Positions 29,710 to 38,081 of a stretch of DNA of 64,000 nt are shown in pieces. Numbering within the stretch: the first letter of the stretch is position 1; each line of letters starts with the position of its first letter. Position numbers and translations under genes: made by a program. The stretch is from CBDCCT01 sp965214995 (GTDB taxonomy: Bacteria; Deinococcota; Deinococci; Deinococcales; Trueperaceae). Under the pieces are notes generated by a model that did not search any database, was not told the DNA's origin, and saw only the letters and a list, made by a program, of their open reading frames with translations. Where the stretch lies: positions 1,984,001 through 2,048,000 of the forward strand of contig CBDCCT010000002.1 of NCBI GenBank assembly GCA_965214995.1, read 5' to 3'.

Positions 29710-30213
29710 ATGAAAAAGGGATTTTTATACTTAGCGCTGTGTCTGCTGCTGGCCGGGGTCGCGCTGGCGCAGAACAACCCGGTGAGTTACCGGCTCGAGT
29801 CCTACGTCGTGAGCCAGGTGACGGGTGACGACGGGAGCCAAGAGGAAACGTTTACAGAGGCCGACTCCGCCCGGCCCGGCCAGGTGGTCGAGTACCGGCT
29901 CTTCGTCGAGAACGTGGGCGACACCACCTTGCCGCCGGGCACGGTGGTCGTGACGGGACCCGTTCCCGAAGGAACAAGCTACGTAGACGCCTCGGCCACG
30001 CCCACCTCGGACCGGGTGCTGACCGAATTCACCGCCGACGGCGAGACCTACGGCGAAGCGCCCCTCATCGTCACGAGTGGTACGGGGGGGGGTACGGGTG
30101 GAGAGCGCACTGCGGTCGCGCCCGAAGACTACACCGCGGTGCGCTGGACGCTCAAGCAGCCGCTCGAGCCGGGCCAGGAAGAGCCTTTCGTCTACCGCGT
30201 GACCGTTCAGTAG
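29710..30213 (+). CDS. Secreted DUF11-like beta protein
   Basis: 167 residues. Type I signal peptide MKKGFLYLALCLLLAGVALA cleaved before QNNPVSYRLE. The mature part is a single beta-sandwich of the DUF11 kind: PGQVVEYRLFVENVGDTTLP and PEGTSYVDASATPT, and a Thr/Gly linker (TSGTGGGTGGERTAV). It resembles the DUF11 part of the large lipoprotein at 18.6 kb. Exported; role unknown, likely cell envelope. Start set by leaderless -10 box; an ATG 7 codons earlier exists. Confidence 0.85.
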   Translation: MKKGFLYLALCLLLAGVALAQNNPVSYRLESYVVSQVTGDDGSQEETFTEADSARPGQVVEYRLFVENVGDTTLPPGTVVVTGPVPEGTSYVDASATPTSDRVLTEFTADGETYGEAPLIVTSGTGGGTGGERTAVAPEDYTAVRWTLKQPLEPGQEEPFVYRVTVQ

Positions 30214-30332
30214 AAATCGACCTAACTTGATGAAGGCGTGAAAAAGAAATGATGGGGAGGTGGGAAGAAAAACCCGAACCGCCCCGTTTTCCTACCTTGA
30301 CGCACACACCTGCGTAACGTATACGCTTTAGA

Positions 30333-30488
30333 GGGTGTTTGGACATTCATTGCTTCCCCCCTTAACAAGGGGGGACAGAGGGGGGATCTGCCTTTGTTAC
30401 TGGCTTTGCGGCAGGTCAGGAGAGAAGATCCCCCAACCCCCTTACTAAGGGGGCTTTTGTAGGAACTCGAGCCCCTTTCAAACACCCT
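30333..30488. repeat. MITE-like palindromic repeat, copy 3
   Basis: 156 bp, inverted relative to the copy at 24461-24624, ends GGGTGTTTGG and CAAACACCCT. Internal arms CCCCCCTTAACAAGGGGGG, GGGGGGATCTGCC and GATCCCCCAACCCCC. The right end touches the stop codon of the diguanylate cyclase gene (30489). Confidence 0.8.
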
Positions 30489-31610
30489 TTAGTTGAGATG
30501 TCCAGGCAACAGGGCGGGTGCGTCCTCAGCATCGGTCCTGACCCTGTTGCGCCCCTCCTCTTTGGCCCCGTAGAGCGCGGCGTCGGCGCGTTTGATAAGC
30601 GCCCCCAGCCCTTCACTCTGGTTAAACTCGGCCACCCCGAAACTCGCCGTGATGGGTCCGGCGGGTTCGAAGGGGTGCGTCTCGATAAGCCCCTTGAGCC
30701 GCATCGCCGAAAGGCGCGCTTCCTCCAAGCCGACCTCGGGCAAGATGAGAAGAAACTCCTCGCCGCCCCAGCGCCCCACGTGGTCGACGCTGCGCACGCT
30801 TTTGAAGAGCAGGTCGGCCATCTCGCGGAGCACCTCGTCGCCCACGTCGTGACCGAACGCGTCGTTCACGCGCTTGAAGTGGTCGATGTCCAAGAGCAGC
30901 ACGCAAAAAGGGTTGCCGTAGCGCGCCGTCCGTTGCTCCTCTTCTGTCAACAGCATCTCCAGATGGCGGCGGTTGCTCACCCTGGTGAGCCCGTCGGTGT
31001 TGGCGAGATACGACATGGTGCTGGCGAGGCCCGTGTGAAGCTCGGTAAGTTTGGCGAAGGCGTTAAAGATGAGAATAAGGAGGCCGCTCGAGAAGTAGAC
31101 CTGCCCCAAAGGGCGGAGTTCGCCCAAAGACTCACCGAGCGAAAAACGGTTGGCACCGTGAATCAACCCGACCGCGAGCGTCGCGCTAAAAAACACCAGC
31201 GACACCTCCTTGCCGCGGCGCACGCCGAACATAAAAAAGGCCAAGCCGTAGAGAATCGGAAACCAGTAACCAAACTCACCCAACTCGCGGGCGATGTCGG
31301 CGACCCCGTGGTCAAAGAGCAAAAGCAGGCTCAAGCGCGCCAGAAAATACGTGTAGACGCACACGATGAGGGACGCCTCGACGGCTCTGGTCGAAAGTTT
31401 CTTAAAGTACAAAAGAACACTTAGCGTGACAAAACAGCTTGCCACAAGAGGCCGCGCCACAGCGTCAAAGGCGACGATGCGCGCCATCGGCGACTCCAGA
31501 AACCAGGCGGAAAGAAAAAACAGCACGCCCAAAGGCAGGCCGAGCAAATAGGTTTCCCTCTTAAAGCCGTCCGCCGACTCGGCGGGCGTAAAAGCAGCCG
31601 TCGTTCCCAT
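30489..31610 (-). CDS. Membrane-bound diguanylate cyclase (GGDEF)
   Basis: 373 residues from the ATG at 31610 (binding site GGGAGAG). An N-terminal sensor with about six membrane segments (LLGLPLGVLFFLSAWF, FVTLSVLLYFKKL, ASLIVCVYTYFLARLSLLLL, WFPILYGLAFFMFGV, VSLVFFSATLAVGLIH, VYFSSGLLILIFNAF), then a GGDEF domain (LTRVSNRRHLEMLL, LLLDIDHFKRVNDAFGHDVG, VGRWGGEEFLLILPE). The GGEEF signature is intact, so it can make c-di-GMP. No I-site RxxD is obvious before it. The stop codon is at the edge of the MITE-like repeat. Confidence 0.9.
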   Translation of the reverse strand: MGTTAAFTPAESADGFKRETYLLGLPLGVLFFLSAWFLESPMARIVAFDAVARPLVASCFVTLSVLLYFKKLSTRAVEASLIVCVYTYFLARLSLLLLFDHGVADIARELGEFGYWFPILYGLAFFMFGVRRGKEVSLVFFSATLAVGLIHGANRFSLGESLGELRPLGQVYFSSGLLILIFNAFAKLTELHTGLASTMSYLANTDGLTRVSNRRHLEMLLTEEEQRTARYGNPFCVLLLDIDHFKRVNDAFGHDVGDEVLREMADLLFKSVRSVDHVGRWGGEEFLLILPEVGLEEARLSAMRLKGLIETHPFEPAGPITASFGVAEFNQSEGLGALIKRADAALYGAKEEGRNRVRTDAEDAPALLPGHLN

Positions 31611-31815
31611 GTCTCTCCCGTGTGAACGCTCCCGGTTGTTACGACGTTCACCGTTCCCAGGCGTAGTGTAGGGGTAGGCGGCCAAACCTGCTATAAAAAC
31701 CCTTGCGTTTTTTACCTTTTTTCGCCTCGTGGTCATTTACTCGTGGTCATTCAGGGGTATGGCGGCGTGAGCCCTCACCGGGGATATAAGACAATGGGTA
31801 CACGGACGCGAGGGA

Positions 31816-31821
31816 TAGACT
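31816..31821 (+). promoter_or_regulatory. -10 box, leaderless start of PIG-L gene
   Basis: TAGACT, 6 nt before the ATG at 31828. Confidence 0.6.
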
Positions 31822-31827
31822 ACCCTC

Positions 31828-32634
31828 ATGACCCAGCGCACCCTCCTCGCTATTTTCGCCCACCCCGACGACGAAGCCTTTGGCACGGGCGGCACGCTCG
31901 CCCGCTACGCCGCCGAAGGGGTGCGGGTGCGCCTCATCTGCGCGACCAGGGGCGAGTCGGGCAAGCTCACCGACCCCGACCAAGACGCGTCCGTGGGCAT
32001 CGCCGCCTTGAGAGAAGGCGAGTTGCGCGAGGCGTGCCGGGCTTTGGGCTTAGAGCCGCCCGTGTTTCTCGACTATCACGACTCGGGCCGCCAGGAGCGG
32101 ACCCAGCACCGCAACCCCAAGGCGCTCATGAACGTGGACGAGGGCGAGATTGAACTTGTGTTGAGAGAGCATATCGCCGAACTCGAGCCTACCCTCCTCT
32201 TGACCTTCGACCCCCACGGCGTCTACGGCCACATCGACCACGTCAAGATTCACCGCGCCGCTTCCGCCGCCTTTTGGTCCGCGGACGGTGTGATGAGTGC
32301 CCCGCCCAAGCGGCTTTTCTATACCGTTCTGGCGAGCGAGCGGATGCGGGCCATGCAGGAAACGCGGGGCCGCTCGCCCCTGTCCGAACTCGACCCCGGC
32401 GTCTACGGCGTGGATAAAGGCACATTCGCCGCCGTGCTCGACGTGTCGCCTTTCAAAACTCAAAAAGAGGCCGCCGTCCGGGCGCACCGCAGCCAGACGG
32501 GGCCGCAGTCGTCGTTTGCCGACATGCCCGAGGCGATGTGGCGGGAGATGTTTCTGAAAGAGACGTTTACGCTGGGAGGGCTCCGCGGGAGTTTTCCTGC
32601 TATGCCGGTGGACGACCTTTTCGCCGGGCTCTAG
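31828..32634 (+). CDS. PIG-L/LmbE-type N-deacetylase (MshB/BshB-like)
   Basis: 268 residues. LLAIFAHPDDEAFGTGGTLA carries the AHPDDE zinc-binding motif, LLTFDPHGVYGHIDHVKIH the second His cluster. These enzymes deacetylate GlcNAc-linked substrates; in Deinococcota the related BshB acts in bacillithiol synthesis, but the long C-terminal part is more like MshB/Mca and the substrate is uncertain. Stand-alone gene. TAGACT 6 nt upstream supports a leaderless start. Confidence 0.88.
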   Translation: MTQRTLLAIFAHPDDEAFGTGGTLARYAAEGVRVRLICATRGESGKLTDPDQDASVGIAALREGELREACRALGLEPPVFLDYHDSGRQERTQHRNPKALMNVDEGEIELVLREHIAELEPTLLLTFDPHGVYGHIDHVKIHRAASAAFWSADGVMSAPPKRLFYTVLASERMRAMQETRGRSPLSELDPGVYGVDKGTFAAVLDVSPFKTQKEAAVRAHRSQTGPQSSFADMPEAMWREMFLKETFTLGGLRGSFPAMPVDDLFAGL

Positions 32635-32648
32635 GCTGAGATTTCAAG

Positions 32649-32879
32649 TCAAATGAGTTCGCCCTTTTCGTCATCGAAACGGTACGCTGTAAGCCCTTTC
32701 ACCGCCCCCAAACGTGCCGCCAAGTCCTCATCTTTGACAACCGCGTAATTCACGCCGCCGACGCGCACCGCCTGGACCAGCCCCTCGTTCGAGGCCCACT
32801 TCCAGAGTTCCATCAGGTCTTTGTTCTTGAGGAGGACGGTGCCGGTTAGGTCTCGAGCCTCAAACGCAGGATAAATCAT
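32649..32879 (-). CDS. Hypothetical protein, 76 residues
   Basis: Not recognised. Soluble; GTVLLKNKDLMELWKWASNE-GLVQAVRVGGVNYAVVKDED resembles a winged-helix or MerR/excisionase-like N-terminus, and the end (TAYRFDDEKGEL) is strongly acidic. TAAGCT 5 nt before the ATG. It runs against the PIG-L gene, with 14 nt between stops. Confidence 0.6.
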   Translation of the reverse strand: MIYPAFEARDLTGTVLLKNKDLMELWKWASNEGLVQAVRVGGVNYAVVKDEDLAARLGAVKGLTAYRFDDEKGELI

Positions 32880-32915
32880 GCTTCAGCTTACGCCTTATCT
32901 TGATAAAAGAGGCGG

Positions 32916-33725
32916 CTAAGCGCGTTTGGCGATAAACAGGACGCTCAAGTAAGGACGAGTGACAACGCCTCCATACGTCTCTTCGATGTGTTTGGCGACT
33001 TCCTCGAAAAGTTTTTCGCGCGTCTCGGGCTCGAGCGCTCGGTGGTCCGAGTAGGTGTTGAGCAGCTTGAGGTACTGCGCGGTTGTGTAGCGCCTTTCCC
33101 ACGTGTAGGTTTTTACCTCGACCGGCTCGAAAAGCCCTGTGCTGTCGATGTATGAAGCAGTCGCCGCGATACTTTCTTCTGTCGAAGGGCCTTTGTCTGC
33201 TTTCGGTCCGAGCACGGCGTCGTAAATCGGTTGTACGGTGCGGTGAAAACCTGTGTACGGCTTGGGGTGAAGGTTTGAAAAGCGCGCGAAATGCCCGCCC
33301 GGCTCCAGAACACTCCCCACCTTGGGATACCCGACCTCGGGCGGGACCCAATGAAAGGCGGTGGCGGATATTACAAGGTCAAACTTGCCTTCAGGCTGCC
33401 AGTCCTCAAACGAGGTTCTTTCGACGCGGACTGACGGGTAGGGCTCGAGCTTCTCCCTCGCCATCGCTGCCATCGCCTCGCCCACATCGAGACAGGTCAT
33501 CGCGTAGCCGCGCTTTGCAAAAGGCAGCGTTGCCTGGCCCGTGCCGCAGCCGATTTCTAAAACCTTGCCGCCTTTGGGCAGGGCGGAGATGCGGAGGATG
33601 TCTTTGGTAAGCGCCTCGGGGTAGCCGGGCCGCACCTCGTCGTAGTCGTGTGCGGCCTCGTCGAAGAGGGCGCGACGCACCGTTTTGTCGCCCTGCTCGC
33701 TCTCATGTAGTGGGGGAGGTTTCAT
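32916..33725 (-). CDS. Class I SAM-dependent methyltransferase
   Basis: 269 residues. Motif I KVLEIGCGTGQATLPFAKRG, motif II LDVGEAMAAMAREKLEP, motif III region KFDLVISATAFHWVPPEVGY (the HW-P pattern of Methyltransf_11/UbiE-like enzymes). C-terminal half probably binds the substrate, which is unknown. Ribosome binding site AAGGAAAAG before the ATG. Upstream neighbour on the same strand is the P5CDH gene (48 nt), so co-transcription is possible. Confidence 0.87.
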   Translation of the reverse strand: MKPPPLHESEQGDKTVRRALFDEAAHDYDEVRPGYPEALTKDILRISALPKGGKVLEIGCGTGQATLPFAKRGYAMTCLDVGEAMAAMAREKLEPYPSVRVERTSFEDWQPEGKFDLVISATAFHWVPPEVGYPKVGSVLEPGGHFARFSNLHPKPYTGFHRTVQPIYDAVLGPKADKGPSTEESIAATASYIDSTGLFEPVEVKTYTWERRYTTAQYLKLLNTYSDHRALEPETREKLFEEVAKHIEETYGGVVTRPYLSVLFIAKRA

Positions 33726-33772
33726 CTTTTCCTTCTACTTGAGTTCCTTAGCGTTGAAAATGTCAACCACAC

Positions 33773-35326
33773 TCAAAACCGCTCGCTCACCGTCTTCATC
33801 TCCATAAAGAGCCGCAGATAATCGGGGCCGCCCGCCTTGGCGTTCGAGCCCGAGAGCTTATAGCCGCCAAAAGGTTGCACGCCCACGAGCGCGCCCGTGA
33901 TTTTGCGGTTCAAGTAGAGGTTGCCCACCTGAAAATCGCGGCGGGCCCGTTCCAACCGCGCCCGGTTTTTAGAAATCACCCCGCCCGTGAGCCCGTAAAC
34001 GGTGGCGTTGGCAATCTCTAGCGCGTGGTCAAAATCGCGCGCTTTCATCACCGCGACGACGGGGCCGAAAATCTCCTCGCAGGCGATGGACGCGCTCTGC
34101 GGCACTTCGGCGAAGACGGTGGGCTGGATGAAATAGCCCTCACCCGCCGCGCGCTCGCCCCCGGTGACGAGGCGGGACTCGACCTTGCCTAGCTCGAGAT
34201 AATGCATAATCTTGTCTACCGCTTTTTGGTTGATGACCGCGGCCACGTCCGGGTTCTCTTCAGCGGGGCCGACGGTAAGCGCCTCCACGCGCTCGACAAA
34301 CTTTTGCAACAGTTCATCGTAAACCTCGTCAACGATGATAAAACGGCTCATCGCCGAGCACTTCTGCCCCTGGAAGCCGTAGCCACTTGCGGTTGCCGCA
34401 GCCGCGGCGTAATCCAGGTCGGCGGTCTCGTCCACAATGAGCGCGTCCTTGCCGCCGAGTTCGACGAACACCTTTTTGAGCCACTTCTGGCCCGGCTGCA
34501 CCTTGGCGGCGCGCTCGTTGATGCGCACCCCCGTGGCAAGCGAGCCCGTGAAGTTGATAAAGCGCGTGCGCGGGTGGTCCACCAGCGCGTCGCCCAAGTC
34601 GGCGTCGTCGCCGGTAAGCAGGTTGATGACGCCGGGGGGGAAGCCCGCTTCGGCCACGCACTCCATAAACTTCTGCGCGATGATGGGCGTGTCGGGCGAG
34701 GGCTTGATGATGACGGTGTTGCCGACGACCACCGGGCCGACGGCGGTGCCCACGAGAATCGCTAAGAGGAAGTTCCACGGTGAGATGACCACGCCGACGC
34801 CTAAAGGGACCAGAAAAGAGGTGTTTTCTTCGCCGGGGAAATCGTAAGTTTCTAAGGGACCCTCGAGCCTCATCGCCTGCCGCGCGTAATACTCACAAAA
34901 GTCAATCGCCTCGGCTACATCGGCCTCGGCCTCGGGAAAGTTTTTGGCCGCTTCCAACGTTTCCCACGCGGACAGTTCCCACTTGCGGCGGCGCATCACC
35001 GCGGCGAGCTTGACGAGCGTGCGCGCGCGGTGGGCCATTCCAAGCCGCGACCAGTCTTCGTAGGCGTTCCAGGCGGCGTCCATCGCCTTTTCGATTTCTT
35101 TAGATTTGCCCTTGGCGGTCCGCCCCACGATTTCGTCCGGGTGGCTGGGGTTGCGGGACTCGAGCCAATCCCCCGTCGCCACCTCCTCGCCATTAATGAC
35201 GAGCGGGTAGTCGCGCCCGAGTTCGGCGCGCACGGTTTTGAGTGCTTCTCGAAATGCCTTTTGCGGCTCAGAAAGCGAAAAGTCGGAGTAGGGTTCGTTG
35301 CGGTAAGGTTCAAAAAGTTCGTTCAT
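33773..35326 (-). CDS. 1-pyrroline-5-carboxylate dehydrogenase
   Basis: 517 residues, the size of RocA/PruA enzymes. It oxidises P5C semialdehyde to glutamate with NAD+. The aldehyde-dehydrogenase marks are VVISPWNFLLAILVGTAVGP, FVELGGKDALIVDETADLDY (catalytic Glu), FQGQKCSAMSRF (nucleophilic Cys) and CEEIFGPVVAVMKA. ATG at 35326 has AGGAGA. Acts after PRODH, encoded just upstream on the same strand; a 110-nt structured spacer separates them. Confidence 0.95.
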   Translation of the reverse strand: MNELFEPYRNEPYSDFSLSEPQKAFREALKTVRAELGRDYPLVINGEEVATGDWLESRNPSHPDEIVGRTAKGKSKEIEKAMDAAWNAYEDWSRLGMAHRARTLVKLAAVMRRRKWELSAWETLEAAKNFPEAEADVAEAIDFCEYYARQAMRLEGPLETYDFPGEENTSFLVPLGVGVVISPWNFLLAILVGTAVGPVVVGNTVIIKPSPDTPIIAQKFMECVAEAGFPPGVINLLTGDDADLGDALVDHPRTRFINFTGSLATGVRINERAAKVQPGQKWLKKVFVELGGKDALIVDETADLDYAAAAATASGYGFQGQKCSAMSRFIIVDEVYDELLQKFVERVEALTVGPAEENPDVAAVINQKAVDKIMHYLELGKVESRLVTGGERAAGEGYFIQPTVFAEVPQSASIACEEIFGPVVAVMKARDFDHALEIANATVYGLTGGVISKNRARLERARRDFQVGNLYLNRKITGALVGVQPFGGYKLSGSNAKAGGPDYLRLFMEMKTVSERF

Positions 35327-35336
35327 GGGTTCTCCT

Positions 35337-35423
35337 GAAGCGTGTGAGTTACGCACGCTGAAACGGGTGAGCGGACTTGGACACAAGGCCCGTTGCTTTT
35401 AGACTCACATCCTGTGACGCTTC
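35337..35423 (-). promoter_or_regulatory. Intercistronic inverted repeat between PRODH and P5CDH
   Basis: GAAGCGT/ACGCTTC outer arms and GTGAGT/ACTCAC inner arms, about 50 nt of loop. An RNA structure in the spacer that could separate or balance expression of the two genes, or a transcription start region for the second. No protein or ligand can be named. Confidence 0.4.
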
Positions 35424-35436
35424 TGCTAAGCAGCGC

Positions 35437-36420
35437 CTACCCAAAAAGCCCGCGCACCACGAACATCAGGTTGGCGGGGCGCTCGGCTAAGCGGCGGCTA
35501 AAGTAGCCGTACCAGTCCTCGCCGTAAGGTACGTAGATTCTTACCCTATGCCCCGCGGCGACGAGGCGTTCTTGTAAGGCGGGTTTGACGCCGTAGAGAA
35601 GCTGGAACTCGTAGCGTTCGCTGCCCAGCCCGTGCGCTTTCACGTAGTCCTCGACCTCGCGGATGATGCTTTCGTCGTGCGTCGCTACGTTGACTTTAGC
35701 GCCGCCGTCGAGCCCGGCGAACGCCATCTCCCGGTAGGTTTTATCCACGTCGGCCATGTCCTGATAGGCCACCTCGTCGCTCTCGCGGTAGGCACCCTTG
35801 ACGATGCGCAAGGTGGGCTTAGGGTCCAGAGTCAGAAGCGCGTTAAGGTCGTCTAGGCTCCTGTAGAGGTAGCTTTGCAGGACCGTCGAGAGGTTGTGAA
35901 AGCCCTCACCGTGGAGCGTCCGGTAAACCTGAAGCGTCCCATCCACAAAGGGATAGTTCTCCATATCGAGGCAGATGTTCGCGCCCACCTCGCGCGCTTT
36001 CTTAGCCACCCGCCGCGCGTTTTCAAGCGCCAACTCCGTACCCACGCCGAGCCCCAGTTGGGTCGGTTTCACGCTCATGTAGCGGTCCAGGGGCTCACCG
36101 GAGAGCACGTCCAGCGTGCGCAGGATTTCCTTCGTCATCGTCTCAACGCCTTCTCTGGTGTCCACGAACTCGCCCAGCAAATCGAGGATGCCGTGCAGGC
36201 CGCGTTTTTCCAGCTCGTGAAGCGCGGGGAGGGCATCCTCGAGCCTTTCGCCCGCGACAAAGCGGCCCACGCCGAGTTTCCAGCCTTGGCTTTTGAGAAA
36301 GCTCGAGATGGGCGCGGCGTCGGCGACGCCCAGGAGGCCGCGGCGGTAGAGGGTTTCAAAGGTCACCGGGACGCTCCGTAAGAACCGCGCAAGAACCCCA
36401 CGGGTCAACGACTTTATCAA
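35437..36420 (-). CDS. Proline dehydrogenase
   Basis: 327 residues, the stand-alone PRODH typical of Gram-positives and Deinococcota (PutB). FAD enzyme that oxidises proline to P5C. Characteristic regions are GVGRFVAGERLEDALPALHE, YMSVKPTQLGLGVGTELAL, DMENYPFVDGTLQVYRTL, LRIVKGAYRESDEVAYQD, VNVATHDESIIREVEDYV, FQLLYGV and YVPYGEDWYGYFSRRLAERP. Start is TTG at 36420; the exact N-terminus is uncertain. Followed by P5CDH. Confidence 0.94.
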   Translation of the reverse strand: MIKSLTRGVLARFLRSVPVTFETLYRRGLLGVADAAPISSFLKSQGWKLGVGRFVAGERLEDALPALHELEKRGLHGILDLLGEFVDTREGVETMTKEILRTLDVLSGEPLDRYMSVKPTQLGLGVGTELALENARRVAKKAREVGANICLDMENYPFVDGTLQVYRTLHGEGFHNLSTVLQSYLYRSLDDLNALLTLDPKPTLRIVKGAYRESDEVAYQDMADVDKTYREMAFAGLDGGAKVNVATHDESIIREVEDYVKAHGLGSERYEFQLLYGVKPALQERLVAAGHRVRIYVPYGEDWYGYFSRRLAERPANLMFVVRGLFG

Positions 36421-36962
36421 CGACCAAATCTCTTTTCACACGCCATTCTATCCGACTTGCAGGGTGTCCCTTAAAGAGTCCGCAGCCACAAAAGACAAAG
36501 GGGTTTCGGAGTGCAACATCGCATATTCAGCTCCTCGAGCCTCTGATAAGCTCAGCCCGAGGGACGGCTGTTTATGATGAAACCGCTCAACATAGTATCG
36601 TTACGGACGTTATGGGCAACGCGCGACGCGCGTGAGGGGAGAAAGCTCACCGGTTGCGAGCTTCCCTTTGTTCCCTTTGGTAAGTCTTGCTTTGACAAAC
36701 CTTGTGACGCGGACGTCTCACCCTCCCGTAGGCTTCGCTACGGATTTACACCTGAGTTTTTTACACCCGGGTTTGCCGTGAGGCCGCCGCGTCATCTTCA
36801 TATGAGGAGCACCTTGCAGCGCACCGCCTTACATTCTCCTGCAAGCGACGACGCCACCCGGACGTCGTCCCGTTTTTCCACCCCTTATATTCCCGTTCGT
36901 CATCACGTTGCAACTTTCACCCGTAGACAAGCGTCGTTCACGCACTCTCAGGGGGCGCGGGC
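36421..36962. other. 542-nt spacer without a supported gene
   Basis: Between PRODH and the divergent phosphatase gene. It holds one CTCGAG, a hairpin CCGTAG-GCTTCG-CTACGG at 36726-36743, and CGCG-rich repeats (GCGCGACGCGCG). An open frame on the plus strand has no family resemblance and odd composition, so I leave it out. Confidence 0.5.
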
Positions 36963-37643
36963 GTGAAAATTTTCCTCATCCGCCACGGCGAGACCGATTG
37001 GCAGCAGTTGGAAGCGCGCGGGGTGCGCGGTTTGGCGCGTTCGTTCGCGCCGCTCACGCCCTTGGGCCGCGTCCAGATAGACGCGATTGCCAACGATTAC
37101 CGCTTAGAAGAGGCCGAGGCGATTCTTTGTTCGTCGTATGCGCGGGCGCTCGAGTCGGGGGCCCGGCTCTCCCGCGCGCTTAACAAGCCGCTTTACGTCG
37201 AGTTCGACCTGCACGAGTGGCTGCCCCAAAAGGACGGGGGCGGCGACGACGACGAAAACACGCTCGCGCAGGCCACCAAAGAACTCACCTACTACACGGG
37301 TTATTTCCCCTATCCCGAGCGCCGCGCGCGCCGCGAGCCGCGGCCCGAGACCCAAGAGCGCCGCGTGCCCGTGAGCGAGCGCCGGGTGCCGCCCCCCGAG
37401 GCCCGCACCTGGGAAACGCTGGACGAGGTCCGGGCGCGCGTCGTTGGGGTGTTGAGGCGTTACCGTCACCTTTCCAGCATCGTCTTGGTGTCGCACGCGG
37501 TCGTGATGACCAGCCTTTTGGGCGTGAGGCGGTCTTTCGAATACGCCGAAATCGTGCCCCTGGAGCTCGATCTGGACGCGGCGGTGGAGGAAGGGGAGAG
37601 GTCGGCTCAGCCGCTGGGCTCGGCGACGCTCGAGGCCGGTTGA
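36963..37643 (+). CDS. Histidine phosphatase family protein
   Basis: 226 residues. The branch-1 RHG motif IFLIRHGETDWQQLEARG with catalytic His8, the second half ILCSSYARALESGARLSRAL, and the second His in LVSHAVVMTSLLGV. Between them is an insert of about 60 residues, acidic (KDGGGDDDENT) then Arg/Glu-rich (RRARREPRPETQERR), absent in common PhoE/GpmB forms. Substrate unknown: phosphatase more likely than mutase. GTG start; no clear binding site. Confidence 0.85.
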   Translation: MKIFLIRHGETDWQQLEARGVRGLARSFAPLTPLGRVQIDAIANDYRLEEAEAILCSSYARALESGARLSRALNKPLYVEFDLHEWLPQKDGGGDDDENTLAQATKELTYYTGYFPYPERRARREPRPETQERRVPVSERRVPPPEARTWETLDEVRARVVGVLRRYRHLSSIVLVSHAVVMTSLLGVRRSFEYAEIVPLELDLDAAVEEGERSAQPLGSATLEAG

Positions 37644-37657
37644 GGTGCTGAGGCGCG

Positions 37658-38077
37658 CTAGTCTGGGGCGTTCGTGTCGGCGTCTGAAGGGGTGAGCAGG
37701 TGAGCCTCGAGCCTCACCCTCAACTCATCAGGAATCCTCTTGGGCCGCCCCGCCTCGTAGTCAAACAGCACCACCACCGAAGACATTTCGGCGGCAAGCT
37801 CCCCTTCCGCGCAAACCTCCTGGGCTAAAGTTACGCTCGAGTTGCCCACCCTCTCTACCCGTGTCAGCACGTACACGCTCTCTCTAAAACGCACCTGACG
37901 ACGAAAGTCGAGCGCGATGCGGGCCAAGATGAGCCCGCTCACTTCTGCGCCTAAGTCGCTAAAAAACTCGAGGCGCGCGTGCTCGGCATAAAAAGAAAAG
38001 GCGGTGTTGTTGAGGTGTCCCAGCGCGTCGGTGTCGGCGAAGCGGACTTGGACGTTGGTGCGGTAGGGGGTCTGCAT
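37658..38077 (-). CDS. Acyl-CoA thioesterase, 4HBT family
   Basis: 139 residues: VQVRFADTDALGHLNNTAF is the 4HBT signature (Asp and the following helix), then EHARLEFFSDLGAEVSGLIL and ARIALDFRRQVRFRESVYVL. C-terminal tail RPKRIPDELRVRLEAHL. Second thioesterase of the window, with about the same layout as the one at 6.1 kb. The start has TAGGGT 6 nt upstream; that box is inside the end of the mutM gene, 4 nt away. Confidence 0.9.
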   Translation of the reverse strand: MQTPYRTNVQVRFADTDALGHLNNTAFSFYAEHARLEFFSDLGAEVSGLILARIALDFRRQVRFRESVYVLTRVERVGNSSVTLAQEVCAEGELAAEMSSVVVLFDYEAGRPKRIPDELRVRLEAHLLTPSDADTNAPD

Positions 38078-38081
38078 AAAG

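Noticed and set aside
36574..36966. Plus-strand open frame of 130 residues before the phosphatase gene
   Set aside because: Composition is Arg/Thr/Ser-rich with no domain, no ribosome binding site and no leaderless -10 box.
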